Below are positions 9,325 to 16,933 of a DNA stretch of 38,374 nucleotides, piece after piece. The stretch is from contig DBQY01000007.1 of the NCBI GenBank assembly GCA_002305805.1, positions 1 through 38,374 on the forward strand. Direction: 5' to 3'. Made by a program: the position numbers and the translations under genes. Positions within the stretch are counted from its first letter, which is position 1. The number at the start of each line of letters is the position of its first letter. Under the pieces are notes generated by a model, which was not told where the DNA came from, ran no database searches, and worked only from the letters and a program-made list of their open reading frames with translations. Source of the stretch: Atopobium sp. UBA1382 (GTDB lineage: Bacteria > Actinomycetota > Coriobacteriia > Coriobacteriales > Atopobiaceae).

Positions 9325-10464
9325 GTGACAGCAGGTAAACGCACCCGAACGAAGGCCCTTGGCGTTCTTTTCGCCGGCCTCCTCTCCTGCGCCCTGAGCC
9401 CGGCCCTCCTGCAGCCCGAGACGGCATATGCGGACCCGATTAGCGAGCTCCAGCAGATCCAGGAGCAGATCCAGCAGAACAACGCCGACTACGAGGCGGC
9501 GACCGAGCAGGTCAACAAGCTCCAGGAGCAGATCGACGACAACGAGGACCGCATCGCGCAGATCGAGGCGGAGCTCCCGGCCGCACAGGAGCGCGCGGCA
9601 AACTCCATGCGCACCCTCTATAAGATGCAGCAGAGTTCGGGCGGCCTGGTCGACCTGCTGCTCGCCTCCGACGACTTCTACGACCTGCTCGCCACCATCC
9701 AGTACCTCGACGTCATCCAGGAGCACAGCACGGGTGCCGTCGACGAGCTCGTCTCCCTCGAGAGCGAGCTGGAGCTGACGCGCGCCAGCCTCGGCTCCCA
9801 GATCCAGGAGGCCGAGGAGCAGCAATCCGAGGCCGAGAGCGCCCTCGCCGGAGCAAACGCCGCGCGTGCCAGCCTCGAGGCGGAGATCGCCGCCCAGGCG
9901 GCGGCCGAGGAGGCCGAGCGCCAGGCGGCCATCGAGGCAGCCGAGAAGAGCAAGGGCGAGACGTTCACCACCGAGTCCGGCAACCAGGCGACCGTGGAGG
10001 TACCCGAGGCCGAGGAGCCCGCCCCCGACGAGGGCGAGACGAACAACGGCAGCAACGGCAACGGCGGTGCCACCTCCACGGGCGGGGTGGACTGGAACGT
10101 CGACCGCGAGACCTTCATCAGCACCTGGTCGGCGCGCATCGACGCCTACCTCGCCGGCTCCCCGCTCGCCGGGCAGGGGCGGACCTTCGCCGAGGCGGCG
10201 TGGGAGTACGGGGTCGACCCGCGCTTCTCGCCCGCCATCTCGATGATCGAGAGCACCCAGGGCCGCTACTGCTTCCTCCCCCACAACGCCTGGGGATGGG
10301 GCAGCTCCAGCTGGGGCAGCTGGGAGGAGGCCATCTGGGATCATGTTGCCGGCCTCGCCATCGGCTACGGCGGCCAGCTCACCTACGCCGGCGCCCACAA
10401 GTACTGCCCGCCCAACGCTGACTTCTGGTACGCGGGCGTCAAAGCCAACATGGAGCGCATCTAG
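9325..10464 (+). CDS. secreted coiled-coil protein with a glucosaminidase/transglycosylase-like domain
   Basis: 379-residue exported protein. It has a basic N-terminus and hydrophobic stretch (about 10-30) with cleavage near AYAD. A long coiled coil (about 37-110 and 130-215, rich in Glu/Gln/Ala heptads) resembles the PcsB/RipA/CwlO N-terminal domain that docks on FtsEX or the wall. A low-complexity linker of Asn/Gly/Ser follows. The last 110 residues (GRTFAEAAWEYGVDPRFSPA, then ISMIESTQGRYC and WGWGSSSWGSWEEAIWDHV) look like a lysozyme-fold glucosaminidase or lytic-transglycosylase domain with Glu in MIES as the likely catalytic acid. GTG at 9325 is the start, behind GGAGG. A role in peptidoglycan cleavage at division is inferred. 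Confidence 0.8.
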   Translation: MTAGKRTRTKALGVLFAGLLSCALSPALLQPETAYADPISELQQIQEQIQQNNADYEAATEQVNKLQEQIDDNEDRIAQIEAELPAAQERAANSMRTLYKMQQSSGGLVDLLLASDDFYDLLATIQYLDVIQEHSTGAVDELVSLESELELTRASLGSQIQEAEEQQSEAESALAGANAARASLEAEIAAQAAAEEAERQAAIEAAEKSKGETFTTESGNQATVEVPEAEEPAPDEGETNNGSNGNGGATSTGGVDWNVDRETFISTWSARIDAYLAGSPLAGQGRTFAEAAWEYGVDPRFSPAISMIESTQGRYCFLPHNAWGWGSSSWGSWEEAIWDHVAGLAIGYGGQLTYAGAHKYCPPNADFWYAGVKANMERI

Positions 10465-10494
10465 CGGGCGGGACCCACTCCCCGGACCGCACCC

Positions 10495-11400
10495 CTACGC
10501 CGTGAGATAGACCATCACGATGATGAGGGCAAATCCCACGATCTCCGCGGGCGAGAAGGGTGTGGCGAGCCACACGACCGTGGCGATGGTCGCCGTGACG
10601 GGCTCGATGGTGCCGAGCAGACTCGCGCGCATGGAGCCGGCATCCTTGACACCCTGCAGGTAGAGCGCGTAGGCGCCAAACGTCCCCGCCACCACGCACA
10701 GTGCCAGCACTGCCAGCGCAACACCGTCGAGCGCGGGCACGTGCTCCCAGGGCCGATACCAGAGCGAGAGCGCAGCGCCCGAGAAGAGAAACGCCAGGCC
10801 GTTCACCGTGAAGTTGCCCCAGCGTGCCATCGGCGCAGCCGGGAGGATCGAGAGGCACGCCGCCGCGGCGGCACACCCCAGGCCCCACGCCAGACCCTCC
10901 GGCGGCAGATTGAGCTGGCCCGGGTTGCCGCCCGTGGCAACGAGGTAGGTGCCCACCAGCGCGAGCACCACACCGAGAAGCTCCCGGCGACGGGGCCTGC
11001 GGCGCATCTTCAGGCACACATAGACGAGCACGAGCACCATGCCCAGGCTCTGCATGATCGTGGCCGTTGCCGAGTTGGTCCAGTCGATCGCCTCGAGGTA
11101 GGCGACCTGCGAGAAGAGAATCGCGGCAAAGCTCACGCCGAGGATCTGCAGCAGGCCGCTCGGGCTCCTCAACACGCCTGTCAGCTGCTCGCGTCCCTGC
11201 GCCGTAACGGCGGCCGCGGCGAGAAAGAGCCAGCAGGCCGTGAGCTCGCGCAGACACACCAGCCAGAGCGGGTCGATCGCGTACGTGTCCATCAGCCACT
11301 TCGACACGGTCCCGTTGAGTCCCCAGAACGTGCCGCCCACAAGCGTCGCCACGATGCCGCGCCGAATGCGCCGCCTCTGCTCGTCGTCCTTCTCGCCCAT
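10495..11400 (-). CDS. EamA/DMT-superfamily permease
   Basis: 301-residue drug/metabolite transporter. About ten hydrophobic helices in two EamA repeats are visible (GTFWGLNGTVSKWL opening the first; ALVGTYLVATGG ending it; GLACAAAAACLSILPA region opening the second; ATVVWLATPFSPAEIVGFALIIVMVYLT at the end). Substrate cannot be told; relatives export amino acids or metabolites. ATG at 11398-11400 follows AAGGGGGG. Its 3' end is 30 bp from the convergent gene at 10464 with no obvious shared terminator. It is divergent from the M16C protease. Confidence 0.9.
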   Translation of the reverse strand: MGEKDDEQRRRIRRGIVATLVGGTFWGLNGTVSKWLMDTYAIDPLWLVCLRELTACWLFLAAAAVTAQGREQLTGVLRSPSGLLQILGVSFAAILFSQVAYLEAIDWTNSATATIMQSLGMVLVLVYVCLKMRRRPRRRELLGVVLALVGTYLVATGGNPGQLNLPPEGLAWGLGCAAAAACLSILPAAPMARWGNFTVNGLAFLFSGAALSLWYRPWEHVPALDGVALAVLALCVVAGTFGAYALYLQGVKDAGSMRASLLGTIEPVTATIATVVWLATPFSPAEIVGFALIIVMVYLTA

Positions 11401-11487
11401 GCGCCCCCCTTCACAACGGTCGATAGCCTACCACGGCCCGCCTGCGCTATGCTCGACCCTGTGAGAACAACGTCAAGGAGAAGAAAC

Positions 11488-14415
11488 ATGGCCGAGAAGA
11501 ACTTCGTCGAGCCGCGCGCCGAGCTTGCCGTGGGCACCCGTCACGCCGGCTTCACCGTCACCGCCGTCGAGCCGCTCCGTGAGCTCTCCGGCTGCGCCTA
11601 CGTCATGCGCCACGACGCCACCGGCGCCCGCGCCCTGTGGCTGGCGTGTGCCGACGTGAACAAGGCCTTCGCCATCAGCTTCAAAACCCCGCCCGCGGAC
11701 GACACGGGCGTCTTCCACATCCTGGAGCACTCGGTGCTCTGCGGCTCGGATCGCTACCCGGTGAAGGAGCCCTTCGTCAACCTGCTCAAGACGAGCATGC
11801 AGACGTTCCTGAACGCCCTGACCTTCCCCGACAAGACCATGTACCCCGTGGCCTCGACCAACACGACCGACCTCGAGAACCTGATGAGCGTCTACCTCGA
11901 CGCCGTGCTGCATCCGGCGATCTGGCATCGCAGGCGCATCTTCGAGCAGGAGGGCTGGCACCTGGAGGCCGATAAGGACGGCGCGCTCAGCTACAACGGC
12001 GTGGTCCTGAACGAGATGAAGGGTGCGCTCTCCGACCCCGACGACGTGCTCTACCAGGCCCTCACGCGCGCGCTCTTCCCCGACACCTGCTACAGCTTTG
12101 AGTCCGGCGGCAACCCGCGCGCGATTCCCACCCTCACCTACGAGGCGTTCCTCGACAGCCACGCGCGCCACTACACCCCCTCCAACGCCTATGTCTTCCT
12201 CTACGGTGACCTGGACGCGGATCGCGAGCTCGCCCTCGTGGACGAGGCCCTGCGCGGTGCCGCCGGGCGCGGCGCGGGCGCGCCCAACCCGCTGACGCTC
12301 CAGACCCCCGTGCGAGCGAACAGAACTGAGGTGCGCATGGCAACGGCGCCGAGCAACTCCGAGGTCGGCCTCTCCTACGTGATCGGGACCGCGGCCGACC
12401 GCACCCGCGTGCTCGCCGCGGACGTGCTTCTCGACGCCCTCTGCGGCTCCAACGAGGCGCCGCTCAAGCGGCGTGTGCTCGACGCCGGACTTGCCGACGA
12501 CTTCTCCGCCACCCTCATCGACGGCGTGCTCCAGCCGCAGGCCATGTTCTGCCTGCGCGGCCTGCGTCCCGGCGCGGGCGAGAAGTTCCGCGCGCTCGTG
12601 GAGTCCACCTGCGCCGAGCTCGCCGAGTCCGGCATCCCGCGCGACAAGCTCGAGGCGTCGCTCGCGCAGGCCGAGTTCAACCTGCGCGAGGGTGACTGGG
12701 GCGGCTATCCCGACGGCGTGGCGCTCGCGATGCAGGCGATGTCGAGCTGGCTCTATGACGACGAGCGACCGGTCGACTACCTGCGCTACGAGGACGCGCT
12801 CGCCGAGCTCAAGCGCGGGCTCGACGAGGGGCTCTTCGAGCGACTGCTGCGCGAGCTCGTCTGCGAGAGCGCACACTGCGCCGAGGTCGAGCTCGTCCCC
12901 GTCGAGGAGGGCGGCGACGCCGACGAGGAGGCGGCCGAGCTGTCGCGCCTGCGCGAGGCAATGAGCGAGGGCGACCTCGTCGCCGTCCGCGAGGAGGTGG
13001 CGGCACTGCGCGCCGAGCAGGAGGCGCCCGACACGCCCGAGGCGCTCGCGACGCTCCCCCAGCTCAGGGTCTCCGACATCGGGCCCGCCCCCGCCGAGCC
13101 CCCAACGCTCACGGTCGACGCGCCGCTGCCCTGCGTCGCCCACGAGCTCGAGACCCACGGCATCGACTATGTCTACCACTATTTCGGACTGGGCTGCCTC
13201 GCGTTTGACGAGCTGCCCTACGTCGGCGTGCTCACCGAGCTCCTCGGCAGGCTCGCGACCGCCCGCCACAGCGCCTCCGACCTGGACACCATCGTGGAGA
13301 CCAGGCTCGGCGGCCTCGACTTCTTCCTCGAGACGCACACACGCGACGACGACCTCTCCTTCGCGGCGCCGACGCTCGTCGTGGGCGCCTCGGCCCTCTC
13401 CGAGAAGGTCGACGCGCTCCACGAGCTCCCGCGCGAGGTCTGGGCAGAGACGGACTTCACCGACCTCGCCCGCATCCGCGACATCCTGACGCAGCGCAGG
13501 GTCGCGCTCGAGCAGTACTACCTGAGCTCGGGGCATTCCGCCGCACTCGGCCGCACGAGCACGTACTTCTCGGCCGCGGCGCTCGTCTCGGGCGCGATGG
13601 GCGGGCTTGACTACTATCTCTTCCTGCGCGAACTGCTCGAGCACTGGGACGAGCGGGCGTCGGGGCTACCCGAGCTTCTCTCCGACCTCGCGCGGCGCGT
13701 CTTCACGGCGGACGACGTCGTCGTGAGCTTCACCGGTCCTGCGGCCGACCGCGACCGCTTCTGGGACGCCGGCGGCACGCTCGGCCTGAGCGCGGGCGCC
13801 AGTCGCACGGAGCGCCTGGCCGTGCCTGCGACCAGCCCGCGCAGGGAGGCCTTTGTCATCCCCTCGGACGTCGCCTACGTCGCCCGCGCGTCGGCCCCCT
13901 CCGCCGCGGACACGGGCAGCGTTGGCACCTGGCAGGTCGCCACGCGCGCCCTCTCCTACGACTACCTCTGGAACGAGGTCCGCGTGAAGGGCGGTGCCTA
14001 CGGCGTCGGCTTCAAGCGCTCGACCGAGGGGCTCCGCCAGTTCTGGTCGTATCGTGACCCGTCCGTCGACGCCACGCTCGCCCGCTATGACGCGGCGGCG
14101 GGCTGGCTCGCGGACTGGGAGCCCGGTGACGGCGAGCTCGACGGCTATATCGTGGCGACGGTCGCCGGCCACGACGCCCCGGTGAAGCCCCGCCAGCTCG
14201 CACGGCGCCAGGACGTGGCGCGCTTCGACAACCGGCCGGCAGGCTGGCGCGACGCGGTACGCGAGCAGGAGCTCTCCACGACGGCGGACGACCTGCGCTC
14301 GCTCGCGGCGGCGCTCGCCGACGCGGACGCGGCAAGCGGAATCTGCGTCTTCGGCGGGCGCGAGGCCATCGAGTCGAGCGGCGTCGCCTTCGACTCCGTC
14401 ACCGAGCTCTGCTAG
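11488..14415 (+). CDS. M16C zinc metalloprotease (presequence-protease/insulinase type)
   Basis: 975-residue peptidase of the PreP/CYM1/HypA family, which degrades short unfolded peptides in a closing chamber. The inverted zinc motif HxxEH is HILEH at residues 77-81, with a distal glutamate likely in TTDLENLMSVYLD. The family stretch around it (TGVFHILEHSVLCGS, YPVKEPFVNLLK, TFLNALTFPDKTMYPV) is complete. The C-terminal half holds the PreP signature region YLWNEVRVKGGAYGVGF with the Arg/Tyr pair. There is no signal peptide, so it is cytosolic. ATG at 11488 follows AAGGAG. Length is as expected for the family. Confidence 0.95.
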   Translation: MAEKNFVEPRAELAVGTRHAGFTVTAVEPLRELSGCAYVMRHDATGARALWLACADVNKAFAISFKTPPADDTGVFHILEHSVLCGSDRYPVKEPFVNLLKTSMQTFLNALTFPDKTMYPVASTNTTDLENLMSVYLDAVLHPAIWHRRRIFEQEGWHLEADKDGALSYNGVVLNEMKGALSDPDDVLYQALTRALFPDTCYSFESGGNPRAIPTLTYEAFLDSHARHYTPSNAYVFLYGDLDADRELALVDEALRGAAGRGAGAPNPLTLQTPVRANRTEVRMATAPSNSEVGLSYVIGTAADRTRVLAADVLLDALCGSNEAPLKRRVLDAGLADDFSATLIDGVLQPQAMFCLRGLRPGAGEKFRALVESTCAELAESGIPRDKLEASLAQAEFNLREGDWGGYPDGVALAMQAMSSWLYDDERPVDYLRYEDALAELKRGLDEGLFERLLRELVCESAHCAEVELVPVEEGGDADEEAAELSRLREAMSEGDLVAVREEVAALRAEQEAPDTPEALATLPQLRVSDIGPAPAEPPTLTVDAPLPCVAHELETHGIDYVYHYFGLGCLAFDELPYVGVLTELLGRLATARHSASDLDTIVETRLGGLDFFLETHTRDDDLSFAAPTLVVGASALSEKVDALHELPREVWAETDFTDLARIRDILTQRRVALEQYYLSSGHSAALGRTSTYFSAAALVSGAMGGLDYYLFLRELLEHWDERASGLPELLSDLARRVFTADDVVVSFTGPAADRDRFWDAGGTLGLSAGASRTERLAVPATSPRREAFVIPSDVAYVARASAPSAADTGSVGTWQVATRALSYDYLWNEVRVKGGAYGVGFKRSTEGLRQFWSYRDPSVDATLARYDAAAGWLADWEPGDGELDGYIVATVAGHDAPVKPRQLARRQDVARFDNRPAGWRDAVREQELSTTADDLRSLAAALADADAASGICVFGGREAIESSGVAFDSVTELC

Positions 14416-14646
14416 TCCGATAATCGCCGCCCTTGTCGCCAGCCCTTCTAGAAAACGAGGAGCTTGTCGACAGTGCGTCTTAAAATGCGAGGGCTTGTCC
14501 TCTCGGGCGGGTTGTTCTTCTACATTTTGGGGACCTTGCACGGCGAAACGTACCGTTTGCTGTGCAAGGTCCTCGATTCTTAGAAGCCGCCATAGCAAAG
14601 GCGGTGATTCTTAGAAGGGCAGCCGACAAGGACGACGATTCCTAGA
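14416..14646. repeat. two inverted sets of 31-nt degenerate repeat units
   Basis: Fills the whole gap between two convergent genes. On the plus strand three units start at 14416, 14447 and 14478, each 31 nt. On the minus strand three more start at 14646, 14615 and 14584, again 31 nt apart. Each begins with a TCTAAGAATC-like block and has CTTGTCG- or CTTG-like sequence about 17 nt in. The outermost pair (14416-14446 and the complement of 14616-14646) are the most alike. The stop codon of the minus-strand HAD gene lies inside the last unit. Between the sets lies a separate hairpin (14531-14572). Confidence 0.7.
14531..14572. terminator. hairpin at the centre of the 31-nt repeat array
   Basis: GGACCTTGCAC at 14531-14541 pairs with GTGCAAGGTCC at 14562-14572; the loop holds a second partial inverted repeat (GCGAAACG..CGTTTGC). 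It sits between the convergent M16C protease and HAD genes, so it may end both transcripts. No long T-run is seen. Confidence 0.45.
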
Positions 14647-15466
14647 CTCGACCCGCGGCGTCGAAGAGCCCGAGCCGCACGCACGCGTTCCAGATCCCGT
14701 CCGTGTCAACGTCGTCGGTCACGTACGTGGCCGCGGCGCGGGCGTCGGCACCGCCGTTGCCCATGGCCACGGACGTCCCCACCGCGCCGAACATGTCCAC
14801 GTCGTTGCCGCCATCGCCAAAGGCCACGCACTCCTCGGGTGCAAGGCCCAGCTCGTCCATCACGATGCGCACGCCCACGTCCTTGCCTCCGGCGTCCGGC
14901 ATGCCGTCCACAAAGAGGTCGCTCCAGCGCGTGGTCTTGACGTGGGCGGTCTGGTTAAGCAGCAGGTGCTCCTCCCCCGGGGCGAGAAACACGTTGAGCT
15001 GGTAGACGTCATGCTCGAGCGCCTGCTCGACAGGCGCGAGCTCGAAGTGATTGTGCGTGAGCGCCTCCATAGCGCGGGTGAGCTCGTTGGAGCCGCTCAG
15101 ATACATCCGGTCGCGCTCCATGAACAGGCACTCGAAAGCGCCCTGTTCGACCTGGCGCACAACGGACGCAACATCTTCGGGGTCGAGCGGGTTGGAGTGC
15201 ACCACGCGGTCCCCGACCTCCACCAACTGACCGTTGAAGGTCACGGCCGCATCGAAGGCGGTGAGGTCGATCTTGTCCAGGAGGTAGTGGGTCCGGCCGG
15301 TCGCCAGCACCAGCGCGACCCCCGAATCGCGGAGGCGCGTGAGCGCGGCGGCGGCGGACTCGGGCACGCGGTTCTGCGCGAGGCTCAGCAGCGTGCCATC
15401 CACGTCGAAGAAGGCGGCGCGCACCCTCGCAGGGGTCTTCCAGGCGCGCCGTTCCGCAGGGGCCAT
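14642..15466 (-). CDS. Cof-type HAD-IIB phosphatase
   Basis: 274-residue haloacid-dehalogenase phosphatase. The nucleophile motif I is FFDVDGTLL near residue 20; motif II threonine in LVLATGRTHY; motif III/IV lysine and acids in VAFGDGGNDVDMFGAVGTSVAMGNG. The type IIB cap lies between. Such enzymes dephosphorylate sugar phosphates, FMN or similar small molecules; the substrate cannot be told. The start ATG at 15464-15466 overlaps the stop of the upstream aminotransferase (TGATG), indicating translational coupling. Confidence 0.9.
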   Translation of the reverse strand: MAPAERRAWKTPARVRAAFFDVDGTLLSLAQNRVPESAAAALTRLRDSGVALVLATGRTHYLLDKIDLTAFDAAVTFNGQLVEVGDRVVHSNPLDPEDVASVVRQVEQGAFECLFMERDRMYLSGSNELTRAMEALTHNHFELAPVEQALEHDVYQLNVFLAPGEEHLLLNQTAHVKTTRWSDLFVDGMPDAGGKDVGVRIVMDELGLAPEECVAFGDGGNDVDMFGAVGTSVAMGNGGADARAAATYVTDDVDTDGIWNACVRLGLFDAAGRV

Positions 15467-16629
15467 CACTGAATCCCTGCCGCGGCGATGGCCGCGACGA
15501 CCTCGCGCAGCTCGTCGGGCGGCATGACGAGCGCCATGCGCACGTAGCCCTCCCCCGACGGGCCAAAGCTCGCCCCCGGCGTCACGATCACGCCGGCGCG
15601 CTCCATGAGCTCCAGCACGAAGGCCGCCGAGTCCGTACGGCCGCCGGGCAGCTTGGCCCACACGAACATCGAGCCGTGTGCGTTGGGCCGCTCCCAGCCG
15701 ATGGCCTCGAGGCCGTCGCAGAGGGCGTCGCGGCGCTCCTGGTAGAGCATGCGCTGGCGCTCCACCTGCTCACGAGGCCCCGTGAGCGCCGCGATGGCGG
15801 CGTCCTGCTCGGGATAGAACATGCCAAAGTCGATCTGCGAGCGCAGCTTGCGCGCGGCGGCCACCACGTCGGGCCGTCCCACGAGGAAGGACAGGCGCGC
15901 GCCCGTCACGTTGAAGGACTTGGAGAGCGAGAGGAACTCCACGCCCACCTCGAGCGCTCCGGGGTACGACAGGAACGAGCCGCCGGCCGGCCCGTCGTAG
16001 ACGATGTCCGAGTAGGCGTTGTCATGGACGACAATGAGGTCGTGCTCGCGCGCAAAGGCGATGACCTCCTCGTAGACCTCCGGCGTGCCCACCGATCCCA
16101 CCGGGTTGGCGGGAAGCGAGACGATGAGGTACTTCGCCGCGTCCGCCACCTCGGCAGGCACGTCCGCCAGATGCGGCAGGAAGTCATGCTCGGCCGTGAG
16201 GCGGTAGTAGTAGGGACGGGCGCCGGCGAGCAGCGTCGCGTTCTGGAAGACCGGGTAGCACGGGTCGGGCACGAGGGCCACGTCGCCGGGGTCCACGAGG
16301 GCCGAGCACACGTGGACGAGGCCCTCCTGGGTGCCACGGCAGCTCATCACCATGTCGCGCGTGATGCCGGCCACGTCGTAGCGGCTCTCGTAGTAGGCGC
16401 CCACGGCATCGAGCAGCTCGTCCTTGTCGTGGAGCGAGTACTTCCAGTTGGCAGGGTCTGCCGCGCTCGCGCGCAGCGCCTCCACCACGTGGGCGGGCGG
16501 CTCGAAGTCGGGCGTGCCCACGGAGAGGTCAAAGACCCTGCGGCCCGCAGCCTCCAGCTCCCTGCGCTTTGCGTTGAGCGCGGCGAACACCTCGTCGCCG
16601 AACAGTTCCAGTCTCTTGGAGAACTCCAT
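15466..16629 (-). CDS. class I/II aminotransferase, LL-diaminopimelate/aspartate type
   Basis: 387-residue PLP enzyme of fold type I. The PLP lysine is in SLSKSFNVTGAR; VGTPDFEPP at the N-terminus, LPANPVGSVG and HDNAYSDIVYDG are conserved family blocks, and the C-terminal YVRMALVMP carries the substrate-carboxylate arginine. Overall it resembles LL-diaminopimelate aminotransferase and related aspartate/alanine aminotransferases; which amino acid it uses cannot be decided. ATG at 16627-16629 follows GAGGGGAG. A GTG 30 nt upstream is in frame but lacks a site. It forms an operon with the HAD phosphatase. Confidence 0.88.
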   Translation of the reverse strand: MEFSKRLELFGDEVFAALNAKRRELEAAGRRVFDLSVGTPDFEPPAHVVEALRASAADPANWKYSLHDKDELLDAVGAYYESRYDVAGITRDMVMSCRGTQEGLVHVCSALVDPGDVALVPDPCYPVFQNATLLAGARPYYYRLTAEHDFLPHLADVPAEVADAAKYLIVSLPANPVGSVGTPEVYEEVIAFAREHDLIVVHDNAYSDIVYDGPAGGSFLSYPGALEVGVEFLSLSKSFNVTGARLSFLVGRPDVVAAARKLRSQIDFGMFYPEQDAAIAALTGPREQVERQRMLYQERRDALCDGLEAIGWERPNAHGSMFVWAKLPGGRTDSAAFVLELMERAGVIVTPGASFGPSGEGYVRMALVMPPDELREVVAAIAAAGIQ

Positions 16630-16769
16630 GACTCCCCTCTCGTCATCCGTCCCCTTCACTCTATCCCATGGACAGTCTCAACCGTTTGGCAAGCCGTTCA
16701 CGGAAACACCGCCGACAATTTGGGGAAAGCATTTTTTACCCTCATTTTTACTAGCTGCGGCGATATGGG

Positions 16770-16816
16770 TTATCAACAGCATCTCATGTGTTTTCGACCA
16801 CTTGTCAACAACATCT
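16770..16816 (+). promoter_or_regulatory. direct repeats upstream of nrdD resembling DnaA boxes
   Basis: Two copies of TTRTCAACARCATCT, at 16770-16784 and 16802-16816, 32 bp apart (about three helical turns) in the nrdD promoter region. The core TTATCAACA differs from the DnaA box TTATNCACA at one position. DnaA control of nrd genes is known in Escherichia coli; here it is only suggested by sequence. Confidence 0.35.
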
Positions 16817-16933
16817 AGTAGTATTTGTCGGTCAAAACCACTAGCAGTTGTGCCATAGTTGTTCTTGCACACACTATTGGGTACCCATGGCGCGCCCCGG
16901 CGGCGCACCTCTTTAGCGAAAGGGCGGCGCAGC

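Noticed and set aside
11473..13644. A 723-codon open frame antisense to the M16C protease
   Set aside because: The protease has all family motifs on the plus strand; the antisense frame is compositional.
14416..14646. Possible CRISPR array
   Set aside because: The step is 31 nt in total, with degenerate blocks and no constant repeat plus spacer of usual length; units are inverted in two sets and no cas gene is near.
15466..16659. Longer aminotransferase start at a GTG at 16657-16659
   Set aside because: The extra ten residues are not like the family, and the ATG at 16629 has a better ribosome site.
16805..16885. NrdR boxes upstream of nrdD
   Set aside because: Only half-site matches (for example ACACTAT and ATAGTTGT) were found; no full 16-bp box or correctly spaced pair.
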